Positions 1 to 8,811 of a stretch of DNA of 64,000 nucleotides are shown here, piece after piece. A model generated the notes under the pieces. That model ran no database searches and was not told the origin of the DNA. It saw only the letters and a list, made by a program, of their open reading frames with translations. Within the stretch, counting starts at the first letter, position 1; every line of letters starts with the position of its first letter. The translations under genes and the position numbers were made by a program. This stretch comes from CAYWCV01 sp964629885 (GTDB lineage Bacteria; Bacteroidota; Rhodothermia; Balneolales; CAYWCV01), in the NCBI GenBank assembly GCA_964629885.1, contig CAZVRJ010000004.1, positions 28,086 through 92,085 on the forward strand, read 5' to 3'.

Positions 1-2
1 TT

Positions 3-593
3 TACGATGATTATGGTCCGGCAATAGACCGATTAGAAGCACGAAAAAAGCTTGGGATAGAAGCCGATGGCCCGATCTTGCTCTTTTTTGGTTTTATTCG
101 AAAGTATAAAGGACTCGACCTATTACTTCAGGCCTTATCGGTCGGTAATCTGAGGGATCGTGGTCTGAAGGTCATTATTGCCGGTGAGTGGTATGAAGAT
201 TCATCCATTTACAAAACATTGACTGCAAAGCTAGGTTTGGATGATATGATCGCCTGGCACGACCATTTTATACCTGAGTCGGAAATTGCGACCTACTTTT
301 CGGCTGCCGACGCCGTTGTGCAACCGTATCGGAACGCGACGCAAAGCGGTATCTCCGCACTGTCGTTTGCCTACTCCAAGCCATTGATCAGCACCCGAGT
401 CGGCGGGTTGGCAGAAGTCATTGTTGACGGCAAGACGGGTTTTCTGTGCGACCCAGATCCAACATCGATTCATGAAGCAATTTCGCGTTGGATAAATACA
501 CCCGATTTGAATCCAATGCTCGATGCCATTGCTGCTCGTCGATCGGAAATGACCTGGGGACGGCTGATAGATGTTATTGAGGAGTGTGGCTGA
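3..593 (+). CDS. Glycosyltransferase family 4 protein, C-terminal part (5' truncated by window edge)
   Basis: The reading frame is open from base 3, so the gene starts outside the window. The visible part of about 196 residues holds a GT-B C-terminal (nucleotide-sugar binding) domain. FFGFIRKYKGLDLLL is the usual first strand and helix of GT4 enzymes. It is followed by a DHFIPESEIATYFSAADAVVQPY segment split across the E-x7-E-like region, and then SALSFAYSKPLISTRVGG-type sequence. The substrate cannot be told from this half. Its 3' end overlaps the start region of the septum-formation protein, which suggests co-transcription. The family call is firm; the pathway (cell-surface glycan) is inference. 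Confidence 0.85.
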   Translation, partial: YDDYGPAIDRLEARKKLGIEADGPILLFFGFIRKYKGLDLLLQALSVGNLRDRGLKVIIAGEWYEDSSIYKTLTAKLGLDDMIAWHDHFIPESEIATYFSAADAVVQPYRNATQSGISALSFAYSKPLISTRVGGLAEVIVDGKTGFLCDPDPTSIHEAISRWINTPDLNPMLDAIAARRSEMTWGRLIDVIEECG

Positions 594-952
594 TACAAAA
601 TTATCGAAATTCTGATTACATTAGCAGGATGCTTAAGTCTATTAAACGATTGAACCTGCAAATTTTAAATCCGCTTCGCTGGCGTAAGCAGTTTCTATTC
701 ATCGTTTTGGCAGGGTTTTTGGTTGTTTGGTTTGTATTTCTTGACACATACAGCCTAACCACTCGTGTTCGTCTCTCGAGCGAGAAGGCTGATTTAATTC
801 GTAAAACCGAGTTGATTAGAGCCGAAACCGTTGAGCTTGAAACGAAGATTGCCAATCTTAAAAATGACAGCGCCCTACTCGAGCGCATTGCCCGCGAAGA
901 ATATGGCATGAAAAAGCCGAGCGAAACGGTCTATCGCATTAAAACAGACTGA
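584..952 (+). CDS. FtsB/DivIC-like septum formation initiator protein
   Basis: Small bitopic membrane protein with one transmembrane helix (about residues 36-54, FLFIVLAGFLVVWFVFL) followed by a coiled coil (about 60-105). It ends in a conserved ARE-x-YGM-KKP-E segment that is characteristic of the DivIC/FtsB family. These proteins bind FtsL and FtsQ at the division site. The first possible start is GTG at 584, overlapping the glycosyltransferase. An ATG at 629 gives a more usual length of about 107 residues and may be the true start. No Shine-Dalgarno sequence helps to decide. Confidence 0.85.
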   Translation: MWLIQNYRNSDYISRMLKSIKRLNLQILNPLRWRKQFLFIVLAGFLVVWFVFLDTYSLTTRVRLSSEKADLIRKTELIRAETVELETKIANLKNDSALLERIAREEYGMKKPSETVYRIKTD

Positions 953-1019
953 GCTTCAGCGAATAGTCAACGTTAATTCAGTGTTTGTGGTCATATAAGG
1001 TAAGGTGGGGGGCAATCCG

Positions 1020-1045
1020 TATATTTAACCGACGTTTAAATGTCG
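1020..1045 (+). promoter_or_regulatory. Possible -7 element with adjacent near-perfect palindrome
   Basis: TATATTTA at 1020-1027 fits five of the six fixed positions of the Bacteroidota -7 element TAnnTTTG. It is followed by the 16-bp palindrome CGACGTTTAAATGTCG at 1030-1045, which has one mismatched pair. The palindrome lies near the expected transcription start of the ROK gene at 1080. No good -33 TTTG is found 19-21 bp upstream, so this is a weak call; the palindrome could be an operator. Confidence 0.25.
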
Positions 1046-1079
1046 CAGGCCGAACCGATTAACTCAAATCCAGAATCTC

Positions 1080-2030
1080 ATGTTGGCAATTGGTATTGAT
1101 TTAGGTGGGACAAACATCAAAGCTGCCTTGGTTCACAAGGAAGACGGACTTCTTCATCAGATTTCGATTCCAACCGAGGCCGATATGGGTCGCGACCATA
1201 CTATGGGTCGAATTGCTGAGGCTGTGATGATGATTGCATCAAAATCAGACGTAAGGCCAGTTGGGGTTGGCATCGGGTCGCCGGGCGCGATGTCGTTGGA
1301 CCGCAGATGGGTGAGTTATCCACCTAACTTGCTTGGCTGGAAAGATGAGCCCGTTTCCGAGGAAATTCGGAACCGAACTGGGTTTGATTGTCTTGTCGAA
1401 AATGACGCCAATGTTGCCGCATTAGGCTCGTCGAGGTTTGGTATAGGGAAAGCGTTCGACAGTTTTATTTTGCTTACTCTTGGTACCGGTGTGGGTGGCG
1501 GAATCATCATTAACCGCGAGTTGTACCGGGGCACGACAGGTGCTGCAGCTGAGCTTGGTCACGTGATTATCGATTACCATGGACCAATATCCAATTCTGC
1601 GACCCGGGGTGGGCTTGAAGCTTATATCGGCCAACGATTTCTGAGTAGGTATGCCGCAGATGTAATCATGCAGAACGTCGACAACCCGCTGTTTGAGAAA
1701 TTCAAGGGACGCTGGGATGAACTTGAGCCTATTGATCTCACAATGGCCGCTAACGAAGGCAACGATGTAGCTATTCAAGTACTGCGGTCGGCCGGTGAGA
1801 AATTGGGATACGCTATCGTGAATTACATTCACATCCTCGATATTCGCAAGATCATTGTGAGCGGTGGCATGGCAAAGGCTGGCGACTGGATCCTCGAACC
1901 TGCAAGGACAATGGCGCTATCGAGATTAATGCCCCCTTTCCATAAAGATTTCGAAATCCTCTATGAGTCGATGGGCAATGATGCCGCCCTTTTGGGTGCC
2001 GCAAGCATGGCATTTGAATTTTTGACTTGA
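1080..2030 (+). CDS. ROK family sugar kinase / glucokinase-like protein
   Basis: 316 residues, the normal length for a ROK-family kinase without a DNA-binding domain. The N-terminal ATP-binding motif AIGIDLGGTNIKAAL, VENDANVAALG with the presumed catalytic Asp, and LGTGVGGGIIINRELYRG are all present. The usual ROK zinc site (C-x-C-G-x2-G-C-x-E, after the conserved histidine of ELGH) is not. The matching stretch reads SATRGGLEAYIG, with no cysteines but the terminal Glu retained. It therefore looks like a zinc-free ROK kinase, probably phosphorylating a hexose or N-acetylhexosamine; substrate unknown. It starts a rightward cluster with lptD and ribD-ribE. Confidence 0.88.
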   Translation: MLAIGIDLGGTNIKAALVHKEDGLLHQISIPTEADMGRDHTMGRIAEAVMMIASKSDVRPVGVGIGSPGAMSLDRRWVSYPPNLLGWKDEPVSEEIRNRTGFDCLVENDANVAALGSSRFGIGKAFDSFILLTLGTGVGGGIIINRELYRGTTGAAAELGHVIIDYHGPISNSATRGGLEAYIGQRFLSRYAADVIMQNVDNPLFEKFKGRWDELEPIDLTMAANEGNDVAIQVLRSAGEKLGYAIVNYIHILDIRKIIVSGGMAKAGDWILEPARTMALSRLMPPFHKDFEILYESMGNDAALLGAASMAFEFLT

Positions 2031-2054
2031 TCCAACATCAAACCTGCGATAAAC

Positions 2055-4766
2055 ATGTCGATATGGCTACGATATATCGGAATCGCAAGTTTGATCATGT
2101 TGCTGGCAGTAAATGTTCAGGCGCAGGTGCAGGATACCCTGAGGGTAGGTGGTGCCGACACTCTACAAAGTAGATTGCGGACACCCATAACACAAGCACA
2201 AACAAAGCCGTCGGTCACTTTCAAAGCTCGCGACTCGCTGCGCATCCAACTCAGGGATGGACGCATTGCCCGTCTGTATGGCGCCGCAAGGGTTGAACAC
2301 AGCGAGGGAACCCTCGAATCGGGTATCATCATACTGGACTTGGATAAATCTGAGATGGAAGCTGTTGCCTTAACACCCGGCGACACGCTTTCACAACCGG
2401 TTTTGAGACGTTCAAACGAAGAAGTGCGCAGTGAATCCATTCGATTCAACTACAAGTCCGGAAAAGGTCGATTCGAAATGGCAAAAGTCAGTATCGATCA
2501 AGGCCGAATAACAGGTGGACAAGTTAAGAACGTGAACCCACACGTAATTTTTATTGAGGATGCCATTTATTCGACCTGCGATCTCGATCATCCCCATTTC
2601 TATGTGAGAGCCGATCGTATGAAGGTGGTTAATCAAGAGGAGGTTTTCTTCACCAAAGCCAGATTGTACCTGCTTGACATTCCTTATCCCATCGTGTTTC
2701 CTTACGGTTATTTCCCGGGCAGCTTCAGTCAAAAACAATCGGGCTTGTTGCCTGTTGTGTACAGCTTTCAACAGCAACAGGAGCGAGGTTTGGGATTGCA
2801 GAACCTAGGATGGTTTCAGTACTTCAGCGATTATTTCACGGGTTCGTTTGCCATCGACGCATTTACATCTGGTACGTTCTATGGCCGATCGCAACTGCGT
2901 TATGCAAAAACGAATAGCATAAATGGAACCGTCAACTTGGGTTACTCAGTCGATCAGGGGATGGAGTCGACCGATCCTGATTTTAGCAAGCGGAGGCAAA
3001 ACCGCCTCAATATGCAACACAATCAGCGTTTTTCTCCGTATGCCTCGGTTACTGCCGATATCACACTTCAAACATCAGAGTTTCTGAGGCGGAATTCCTT
3101 AAATATTGACGACAGAGCCGAGGTGTCGACCAACTCGTTTGTCAGCTATCGATACAACCACCCAGAGCAGCGGTATACGTTCAATGCCGACATACGGCAA
3201 AGTCAAAATTTTCTGAATAACACAACCGACATTACGGGCCCGTCGGCATCATTCAGTCTTCGTACTATTACCCCCTTTCAACGCAGAAATGTGCCAACAT
3301 CGCAGCGCAGATGGTATGAAAGTTTGACGATCAATTACAACAGTCGTTTTCAGTCGTCATACCGTTTTCGTCCAACAGCTGGCGATTCTGCCACTGTGAA
3401 CTGGTTCGAGGCCTTGTTTGATACCCAAAAATACCGAAGTGCGACTGGCGACGACCGTCATATTGACTTTGGCCTTAGGCAGGAGGCCGCGACAAGTGTA
3501 CAGTTGGCTGGAGGCGAAGCAATCCAACTATCGGCAAATGCGAACATCCTCCAAGTTCTCGTGCCCTATACGGTTCAACGATTCGTCAATCCCGACTTGG
3601 GGTCGACGAGAAGCGAAAGTAACCGAGATCTCAGTTTGTTTCATGACGGAAGTGCCGGTTTGAATCTGAGTTCACGTTTTTATGGTATTTCGAACCAAAG
3701 ACTTGGAAACATCACGAGCTTCAGACACACGCTTAGCCCGAATTTAAGTTTCAGTTTTCGGCCCGATTTTGGATCCGACTTTTGGGGATACTATTCCAGA
3801 CCGATCGATGATCACACAGGGCTGCCATACGTACAAATAGATCCAACAACAGGAGCGCCAATCGACAACAGATATAGCATATTCGAACGTAACGTTTTCG
3901 GTGCTAGTCCTGCGAGAGGCATGTCGCGGTTGCTCAACTTGTCGATTGCAAACATTTTCGAGGCAAAACAAGTGAAACGCGATAGTACGGGCGAGCAGAG
4001 CGAGAGGGTGTTGCGCCTTGTCGACAATTTGAGTTTGTCGACCTCCTACAACATGGCTGCCGACCAGTTTCGGCTGTCGCCATTGATGGCATCCTTTTCG
4101 AGCAGCCTCATACAGCGCCTGAATATCAATGCAAATGCTATGTTCGATTACTATGGCACGGATGAGCAGGGAAATCGGGTAAACGAGTTCCTTTGGGATC
4201 AAAGCAAGAAACCATTTAGAATGACCTCGTTTAGCATTAATAGTGGCACCCAGTTTTCACGTGGAATGATGAATAGAATTCAGGCGGTGGGCCAACCGTA
4301 CTATCCTCGATCGTACGATCCGTTCGATCAAAGCTGGTTTTCACCATTCGACCCCCTGTTCAACCGCATCCCCGTTTCAACCTTGGACGTACCTTGGTCG
4401 GTGTCGCTCAACTTCAGCTATTCTTGGAATCGCTTGGGCAATGACGACATCGTCCGAAATGCAATCTTGCAGGCGAGCAACATCCAAATTCGCCTCACTC
4501 AGTACTGGAACCTGAGCACACGACTAGGTTATGATTTTGTTCAGCAGCAGCTCACTCCTGCTGAGTTTAATTTGTCGAGAAACTTGCACTGCTGGGATCT
4601 TAACTTCCAATGGAATCCGTTTGGTAACTTCAAGTACTATTACTTTACCTTAAAAGTGAACAGTGGACAATTTCAAGGCATCTTCCAGAAGTTGCCGGGG
4701 CTGAACGCACTCGATCAGGGCAGCGACCGAGTAAGAAATAGCCGAAGCAGTAATAACTACTTCTAA
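2055..4766 (+). CDS. lptD: Outer-membrane LPS assembly protein LptD-like (OstA N-domain plus beta-barrel)
   Basis: 903 residues with an N-terminal signal peptide ending about VNVQAQ (residue 24). An OstA/LptA-like beta-jellyroll segment follows at roughly residues 55-210, recognisable from RDGRIARLYGAARVEHSEGTL and later YSTCDLDHPHFYVRADRM. The rest is rich in alternating aromatic/polar strands ending in a beta-barrel. This is the Bacteroidota-type LptD architecture, in which the protein receives LPS from the periplasmic Lpt bridge and inserts it into the outer leaflet. The conserved cysteine near CDLDHPH is present. It lies 24 bp after the ROK kinase and 25 bp before ribD. The family is strongly supported; direct LPS substrate is inferred. 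Confidence 0.88.
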   Translation: MSIWLRYIGIASLIMLLAVNVQAQVQDTLRVGGADTLQSRLRTPITQAQTKPSVTFKARDSLRIQLRDGRIARLYGAARVEHSEGTLESGIIILDLDKSEMEAVALTPGDTLSQPVLRRSNEEVRSESIRFNYKSGKGRFEMAKVSIDQGRITGGQVKNVNPHVIFIEDAIYSTCDLDHPHFYVRADRMKVVNQEEVFFTKARLYLLDIPYPIVFPYGYFPGSFSQKQSGLLPVVYSFQQQQERGLGLQNLGWFQYFSDYFTGSFAIDAFTSGTFYGRSQLRYAKTNSINGTVNLGYSVDQGMESTDPDFSKRRQNRLNMQHNQRFSPYASVTADITLQTSEFLRRNSLNIDDRAEVSTNSFVSYRYNHPEQRYTFNADIRQSQNFLNNTTDITGPSASFSLRTITPFQRRNVPTSQRRWYESLTINYNSRFQSSYRFRPTAGDSATVNWFEALFDTQKYRSATGDDRHIDFGLRQEAATSVQLAGGEAIQLSANANILQVLVPYTVQRFVNPDLGSTRSESNRDLSLFHDGSAGLNLSSRFYGISNQRLGNITSFRHTLSPNLSFSFRPDFGSDFWGYYSRPIDDHTGLPYVQIDPTTGAPIDNRYSIFERNVFGASPARGMSRLLNLSIANIFEAKQVKRDSTGEQSERVLRLVDNLSLSTSYNMAADQFRLSPLMASFSSSLIQRLNINANAMFDYYGTDEQGNRVNEFLWDQSKKPFRMTSFSINSGTQFSRGMMNRIQAVGQPYYPRSYDPFDQSWFSPFDPLFNRIPVSTLDVPWSVSLNFSYSWNRLGNDDIVRNAILQASNIQIRLTQYWNLSTRLGYDFVQQQLTPAEFNLSRNLHCWDLNFQWNPFGNFKYYYFTLKVNSGQFQGIFQKLPGLNALDQGSDRVRNSRSSNNYF

Positions 4767-4791
4767 TGCTTTGAGAGCATAAATTACAGGC

Positions 4792-5934
4792 TTGAAAAAA
4801 GACACATCCAATATCACATTCACCTCCGAAGATGCTCATTTCATGCGCATAGCGCTCGATTTGGCTGCCAAGGGAAAGGGGTACGTATCACCGAATCCAC
4901 TTGTCGGATGTGTAATAGTAAGCCAACAGGGCACAGTAATTGGTTCAGGATGGCACGAGCACTTCGGTGGTCCCCATGCCGAGATCAACGCATTAGGTTC
5001 AGTAAAGAACCGGGATGATTTAGTAAATGCGACCCTATATGTAACGCTAGAACCATGTTCGCATCAAGGCAAAACTCCTCCCTGTGCCGATGCTCTATCT
5101 TCATTGCCGATTAAACGGATTGTCGTCGCTATGACAGACCCGAACCCTAAAGTGAATGGTGAGGGGATTCAACGATTGAAGGTAGCTGGAAAACAGGTTG
5201 ATGTTGGACTACTTGAAGATGATGCACGACGTCTGAACGAGGCATTCATTTACAACATTCGTTTTGGCAAGCCCTGGGTGTTTCTAAAGATCGCCCAATC
5301 CATCGACGGGTACATCACAGCTCCCGACGGTGAGCCAAGCATCTTCACAGACAAGGAATCGCAGAGATTGGTCCACTCGTGGCGATCGCAGTACGATGGG
5401 GTCATGGTTGGTGGCTCTACTGCCCTTCACGATAACCCTAGGCTGACTGTACGGCTTGTGGAAGGCCGCCAACCCAAGCGCATCGTTATCGATGGTCCAG
5501 GTGAGTTACCCGACGTCTTGCATCTATTTTCAGATCAATTCGAAAACAAGACCATCAGAGTAACCCACCAAAAGCCAAAGCCTGGACAGGGGTTGGATCC
5601 GATGTTGCAGCTACTCTCAACGGGAAGCTATCGGGGGCAGACCATGCATGTACGAATGAAAGACAACCATTGCGATCTGAAAGAAGTAATACGACGACTT
5701 CCGGAATTTGGAGTCCACTCGGTTCTCGTCGAAGGTGGCCAATCGCTAAGCTCTGCCTTACTGAGGGAGGATCTAGTCGATAAAATGGCCGTGTTTATTG
5801 CCCCATTCTTACTAGGTGGGGGCACGAGATCCGTAATTGGATTAGGAGTTGAACGTCTCGACGAACGTCTTGCATTGCGGAATGTTGATTGGCAACAAGT
5901 TGGCAAGGACATGTTAATGACTGGATATTTTTAG
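4792..5934 (+). CDS. ribD: Bifunctional diaminohydroxyphosphoribosylaminopyrimidine deaminase / 5-amino-6-(5-phosphoribosylamino)uracil reductase
   Basis: 380 residues. The N-terminal cytidine-deaminase-like domain (about 15-150) carries the zinc ligands HAEINAL and PCSHQGKTPPC. The C-terminal RibD reductase domain (about 165-380) has KIAQSIDGYITAPDGE and VEGGQSLSSALL. It catalyses the second and third steps of riboflavin synthesis from GTP. The start is TTG at 4792; the in-frame ATG at 4843 would cut into the first helix (MRIALDLAAKG). It lies 8 bp before ribE, forming a ribDE pair; no ribBA or ribH is seen nearby. Confidence 0.96.
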   Translation: MKKDTSNITFTSEDAHFMRIALDLAAKGKGYVSPNPLVGCVIVSQQGTVIGSGWHEHFGGPHAEINALGSVKNRDDLVNATLYVTLEPCSHQGKTPPCADALSSLPIKRIVVAMTDPNPKVNGEGIQRLKVAGKQVDVGLLEDDARRLNEAFIYNIRFGKPWVFLKIAQSIDGYITAPDGEPSIFTDKESQRLVHSWRSQYDGVMVGGSTALHDNPRLTVRLVEGRQPKRIVIDGPGELPDVLHLFSDQFENKTIRVTHQKPKPGQGLDPMLQLLSTGSYRGQTMHVRMKDNHCDLKEVIRRLPEFGVHSVLVEGGQSLSSALLREDLVDKMAVFIAPFLLGGGTRSVIGLGVERLDERLALRNVDWQQVGKDMLMTGYF

Positions 5935-5942
5935 GATAATCT

Positions 5943-6536
5943 ATGTTCACTGGAATTATTGAATCTACCGGCACACTTTTATCCATTGTTGATTTGGGTG
6001 GCGGTATTGAGTTTACGATTGCTTCATCGCTTGCGTCGGAGCTGACTGTCGACGACAGCATATCAGTTAATGGCGCGTGCCTCACGGTGGTTCGAAAAAC
6101 TGATCGTGATTTCACGGTTCAGTTGGTCGAGGAGACATTAAGGAAGACCAGCTTGGGCAGGTTAATAGTAGGGTCGACTGTCAATCTCGAGCGTGCCATG
6201 GTATTAGGCGCCAGACTTGATGGTCACATTGTGCAGGGTCATGTAGACACCATTGGCAAGGTCGTTCACTTCGAAGAGGAAGCCACGGGATGGCTGATTG
6301 AAATCGAGTACCCCGTCGAGTTCAGCGATTACATAATCGGACGCGGAAGTATTTCCGTCGATGGCATCAGCTTGACCGTAGCACGAGATGGAGAGCACAC
6401 ATTCACCATCGCTGTCATTCCGTACACCAGAGAGCATACAAACTTGAGAGATGTAGCCGTGGGAAGCATTGTCAATTTGGAGTTTGACATGATAGGCAAG
6501 TACGTGCTCAAGTACATGAAAAACAAAACCCCGTGA
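5943..6536 (+). CDS. ribE: Riboflavin synthase alpha subunit
   Basis: 197 residues in two tandem lumazine-binding barrels. The N-terminal barrel starts with the hallmark MFTGIIE and contains SVNGACLTVV. The second barrel starts at LDGHIVQGHVD and contains SVDGISLTVA. It dismutates two 6,7-dimethyl-8-ribityllumazine molecules to riboflavin. It is directly downstream of ribD and almost certainly co-transcribed. Its last codons form one arm of the hairpin that terminates the opposing ppiD transcript. Confidence 0.97.
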   Translation: MFTGIIESTGTLLSIVDLGGGIEFTIASSLASELTVDDSISVNGACLTVVRKTDRDFTVQLVEETLRKTSLGRLIVGSTVNLERAMVLGARLDGHIVQGHVDTIGKVVHFEEEATGWLIEIEYPVEFSDYIIGRGSISVDGISLTVARDGEHTFTIAVIPYTREHTNLRDVAVGSIVNLEFDMIGKYVLKYMKNKTP

Positions 6537-6553
6537 GCACTGCCCACGGGGTT
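6527..6553 (-). terminator. Intrinsic terminator of the leftward ppiD-like gene (overlaps ribE 3' end)
   Basis: A perfect 9-bp stem AACCCCGTG / CACGGGGTT (6527-6535 with 6545-6553) has a 9-nt loop. On the minus strand the hairpin is followed by TTTGTTTTTC, a good U-tract. On the plus strand it is followed by only a weak T-rich stretch. It lies 26 bp past the stop of the minus-strand PpiD gene and inside the last codons of ribE. Confidence 0.8.
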
Positions 6554-6578
6554 GTTATAATACTTCTGCGAACTAGGA

Positions 6579-8660
6579 TTATTGCAGCACGCGTGTGCGG
6601 AAATCCTCGATTTTGGCTTTGTTCTTAAGTTCTTCGATCCAGCTTTGCTGGAAGGTTGCCGATCTGGTCTGCTCGAGGCGTGTGCGAATTGCGGAGCGTT
6701 CCACATCTGACATCGCAGATGCATCAGCCATTGTGCGATCTGTGACTTCTACAAGATATACAGCGCTTTCGCCTGCAATCGGGGCACTTACGGTGTTAGG
6801 TGCAAGTGCAAATATGGCTCCTACGATCAATGGCTCGCGGCCTGCTCCAGGAAGAGTGAACACGTTCAAGCGGACATCATTTGCAACCGATACATTGCGT
6901 CCGGTAGAACTTGCGATTGCGTCGAGGTTAGCCTGACCAGCAATTTGTTCTTTCGCACGTGCCAGCATCATTTCTTTACGCTTTTCGTTACGGACAAGCG
7001 TCTCAATCTGTGGACGGATGTCATCCATTGGACGAGTGCCGGCAGGAATAACCTCCGTTACTTCCATGACGATGAACTGGCTGTCCATGTCGATGGCGTC
7101 AGAAACGTCACCACGCTTTGAACGCATTAGGTAATTCATGACGACACGACTTTGGCCAAGTCCGGATATAAACGGGTTACCTTCGGTTGCAAACGCTTCT
7201 TGCACGGTGAAACCTCTGCGGGTAGCCTCTGACTCAAAACCGTCTTCGCGGGCGTAGAAGCTAAAGTCGTCTGCTGCGCGAGCTTGGCGATCGATGGTGC
7301 CAAATGGATCGGCTTCAACATTCAACGACATTTCAACAAACTTGACTTCTTGAGACTCACGAGCGGTCACCTTCTGGATATAGAAAGACCCTTCATGCTC
7401 GGTAGGACCAACAATAGCATTGATTGCTGAGCTGGCCACGGCATTTGCGAGTGCAGTTGGGCGATCAGCGTTTTTAACGAAACCGATGTCACCACCTGCT
7501 GAATTTGACGAAAAATCGGACGAATTCGCCATGGCTGTTTGGCTAAAGTCGGCACCACCGCGAAGTTGCGTTGCAATTTCGCGGGCACGTGTCGCTACTT
7601 CTTCTTTGTTGTCATCACTAAATGGAATTTGAATCTGCGATATACGAGACATGCGCTCGCCAGCACGACTGTCGATACGCTTGAGGATCGTTACACGACC
7701 AGACGATTCGATTACTTGGCTCACATCACCGTTTTGCAAGTCGAATACAACTGTGTACTCGTCCTGCACTTGGTTACGAGCACGGAAGGTGCTGTTGTAT
7801 GGCGCCGTAGACAGGTTGTCGATTACGAAGAGGGAGTCGTTGGTCGATACACGAAACTGCTCGCGGAGGTTTTCGATCTCCGTGTAGATACGTGTGCTGT
7901 CTTCGCCTGTAGCTTGCTTGCTGAAGGTCACATATCTGAAGCGGTATGACTTCTCTTGCTTATACCGGTCAGCATTCTTGTTTATGTAGCCACGGAGGTC
8001 CGATTCGGTCACCGTTACCATACTGTCAGAAATCTCGCTATATGGGAAACGAAGGAAACGGGCATTAGCAGTCGAGTTCTGGTTCACATAATCGTTGTTG
8101 ACCTCGACGTCGCTAATCTTCACGGCATTGCTGATGTAGCGGTTCAGCTTCTCCATAGCAACCTGCTCGCGCAGTTGGTTCTCGATGTTAACCCAGATCT
8201 GTGCATTCTCTGGAGCTTCGATCGCCTGCTGGAGGGCCACACGGTCGATGCTTCCATCTTCGCGCGTAAACTGCTGGGCAATAAACGGAGCTGGGTTTGG
8301 CCCGGTAATCATCTCGACGATCTCTTCGTCGGTTACGCGAATACCGAGGCGGTCCAATTCACCTTTGAGAATCTTCTGCATCACGAGGTTGTCCCATGCA
8401 AGCTCCTCGTAATAACTGCGAAGTTCGGCAGATGCACTTTCACCAGTTTGAAACTGGTAGTTTTGCATGTAATTGTTGACCGTTTGATTGTACTCCTCGA
8501 AAGAGATGGGCTCACCGTTAACGGTGCCCAAAGATCTTGGTCCGGCCATCATGGAGTCGAACACTTGCGTGTCGGCCAACGACCAGAGAATCACGAAGGA
8601 GAAGATGAGCACCCAAAGTATATACTTTGTACTTGCCCTAAATTTATCCATTAAACCCAT
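6579..8660 (-). CDS. SurA/PpiD-like periplasmic peptidyl-prolyl isomerase and chaperone
   Basis: 693 residues. A short cytoplasmic N-terminus is followed by a transmembrane anchor (about residues 13-29, ILWVLIFSFVILWSLAD) and a SurA_N_3-type segment starting VNGEPISFEEYNQTV. A parvulin (PpiC) rotamase domain lies at about 335-435, with GGDIGFV as its conserved strand. A C-terminal chaperone region follows. This matches PpiD, an inner-membrane-anchored foldase acting on proteins leaving the Sec translocon, although E. coli PpiD is slightly shorter. Monocistronic, with its own terminator at 6527-6553. Confidence 0.88.
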   Translation of the reverse strand: MGLMDKFRASTKYILWVLIFSFVILWSLADTQVFDSMMAGPRSLGTVNGEPISFEEYNQTVNNYMQNYQFQTGESASAELRSYYEELAWDNLVMQKILKGELDRLGIRVTDEEIVEMITGPNPAPFIAQQFTREDGSIDRVALQQAIEAPENAQIWVNIENQLREQVAMEKLNRYISNAVKISDVEVNNDYVNQNSTANARFLRFPYSEISDSMVTVTESDLRGYINKNADRYKQEKSYRFRYVTFSKQATGEDSTRIYTEIENLREQFRVSTNDSLFVIDNLSTAPYNSTFRARNQVQDEYTVVFDLQNGDVSQVIESSGRVTILKRIDSRAGERMSRISQIQIPFSDDNKEEVATRAREIATQLRGGADFSQTAMANSSDFSSNSAGGDIGFVKNADRPTALANAVASSAINAIVGPTEHEGSFYIQKVTARESQEVKFVEMSLNVEADPFGTIDRQARAADDFSFYAREDGFESEATRRGFTVQEAFATEGNPFISGLGQSRVVMNYLMRSKRGDVSDAIDMDSQFIVMEVTEVIPAGTRPMDDIRPQIETLVRNEKRKEMMLARAKEQIAGQANLDAIASSTGRNVSVANDVRLNVFTLPGAGREPLIVGAIFALAPNTVSAPIAGESAVYLVEVTDRTMADASAMSDVERSAIRTRLEQTRSATFQQSWIEELKNKAKIEDFRTRVLQ

Positions 8661-8811
8661 TGAAAGCCCCTAAATAGGATGGTCAATACATTCATAATCA
8701 GTTATTTCGCCCTAATAGCCCAAAATGAGCACATAGCGCGTAGCTTGGTAATATAAGGGATAGATGGTTGAAATTCAATTCAACCTGCGTAACAGCTCAA
8801 TGATGTACCGT

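Noticed and set aside
7956..8654. Long plus-strand open frame of about 230 codons
   Set aside because: It lies antisense inside the ppiD gene, lacks family motifs and has atypical composition; judged a shadow frame.
8661..8811. Inverted repeat GGTTGAA/TTCAACC as a terminator for mlaD
   Set aside because: The stem has only 7 bp, AT-rich loop and no T-run on the minus strand.
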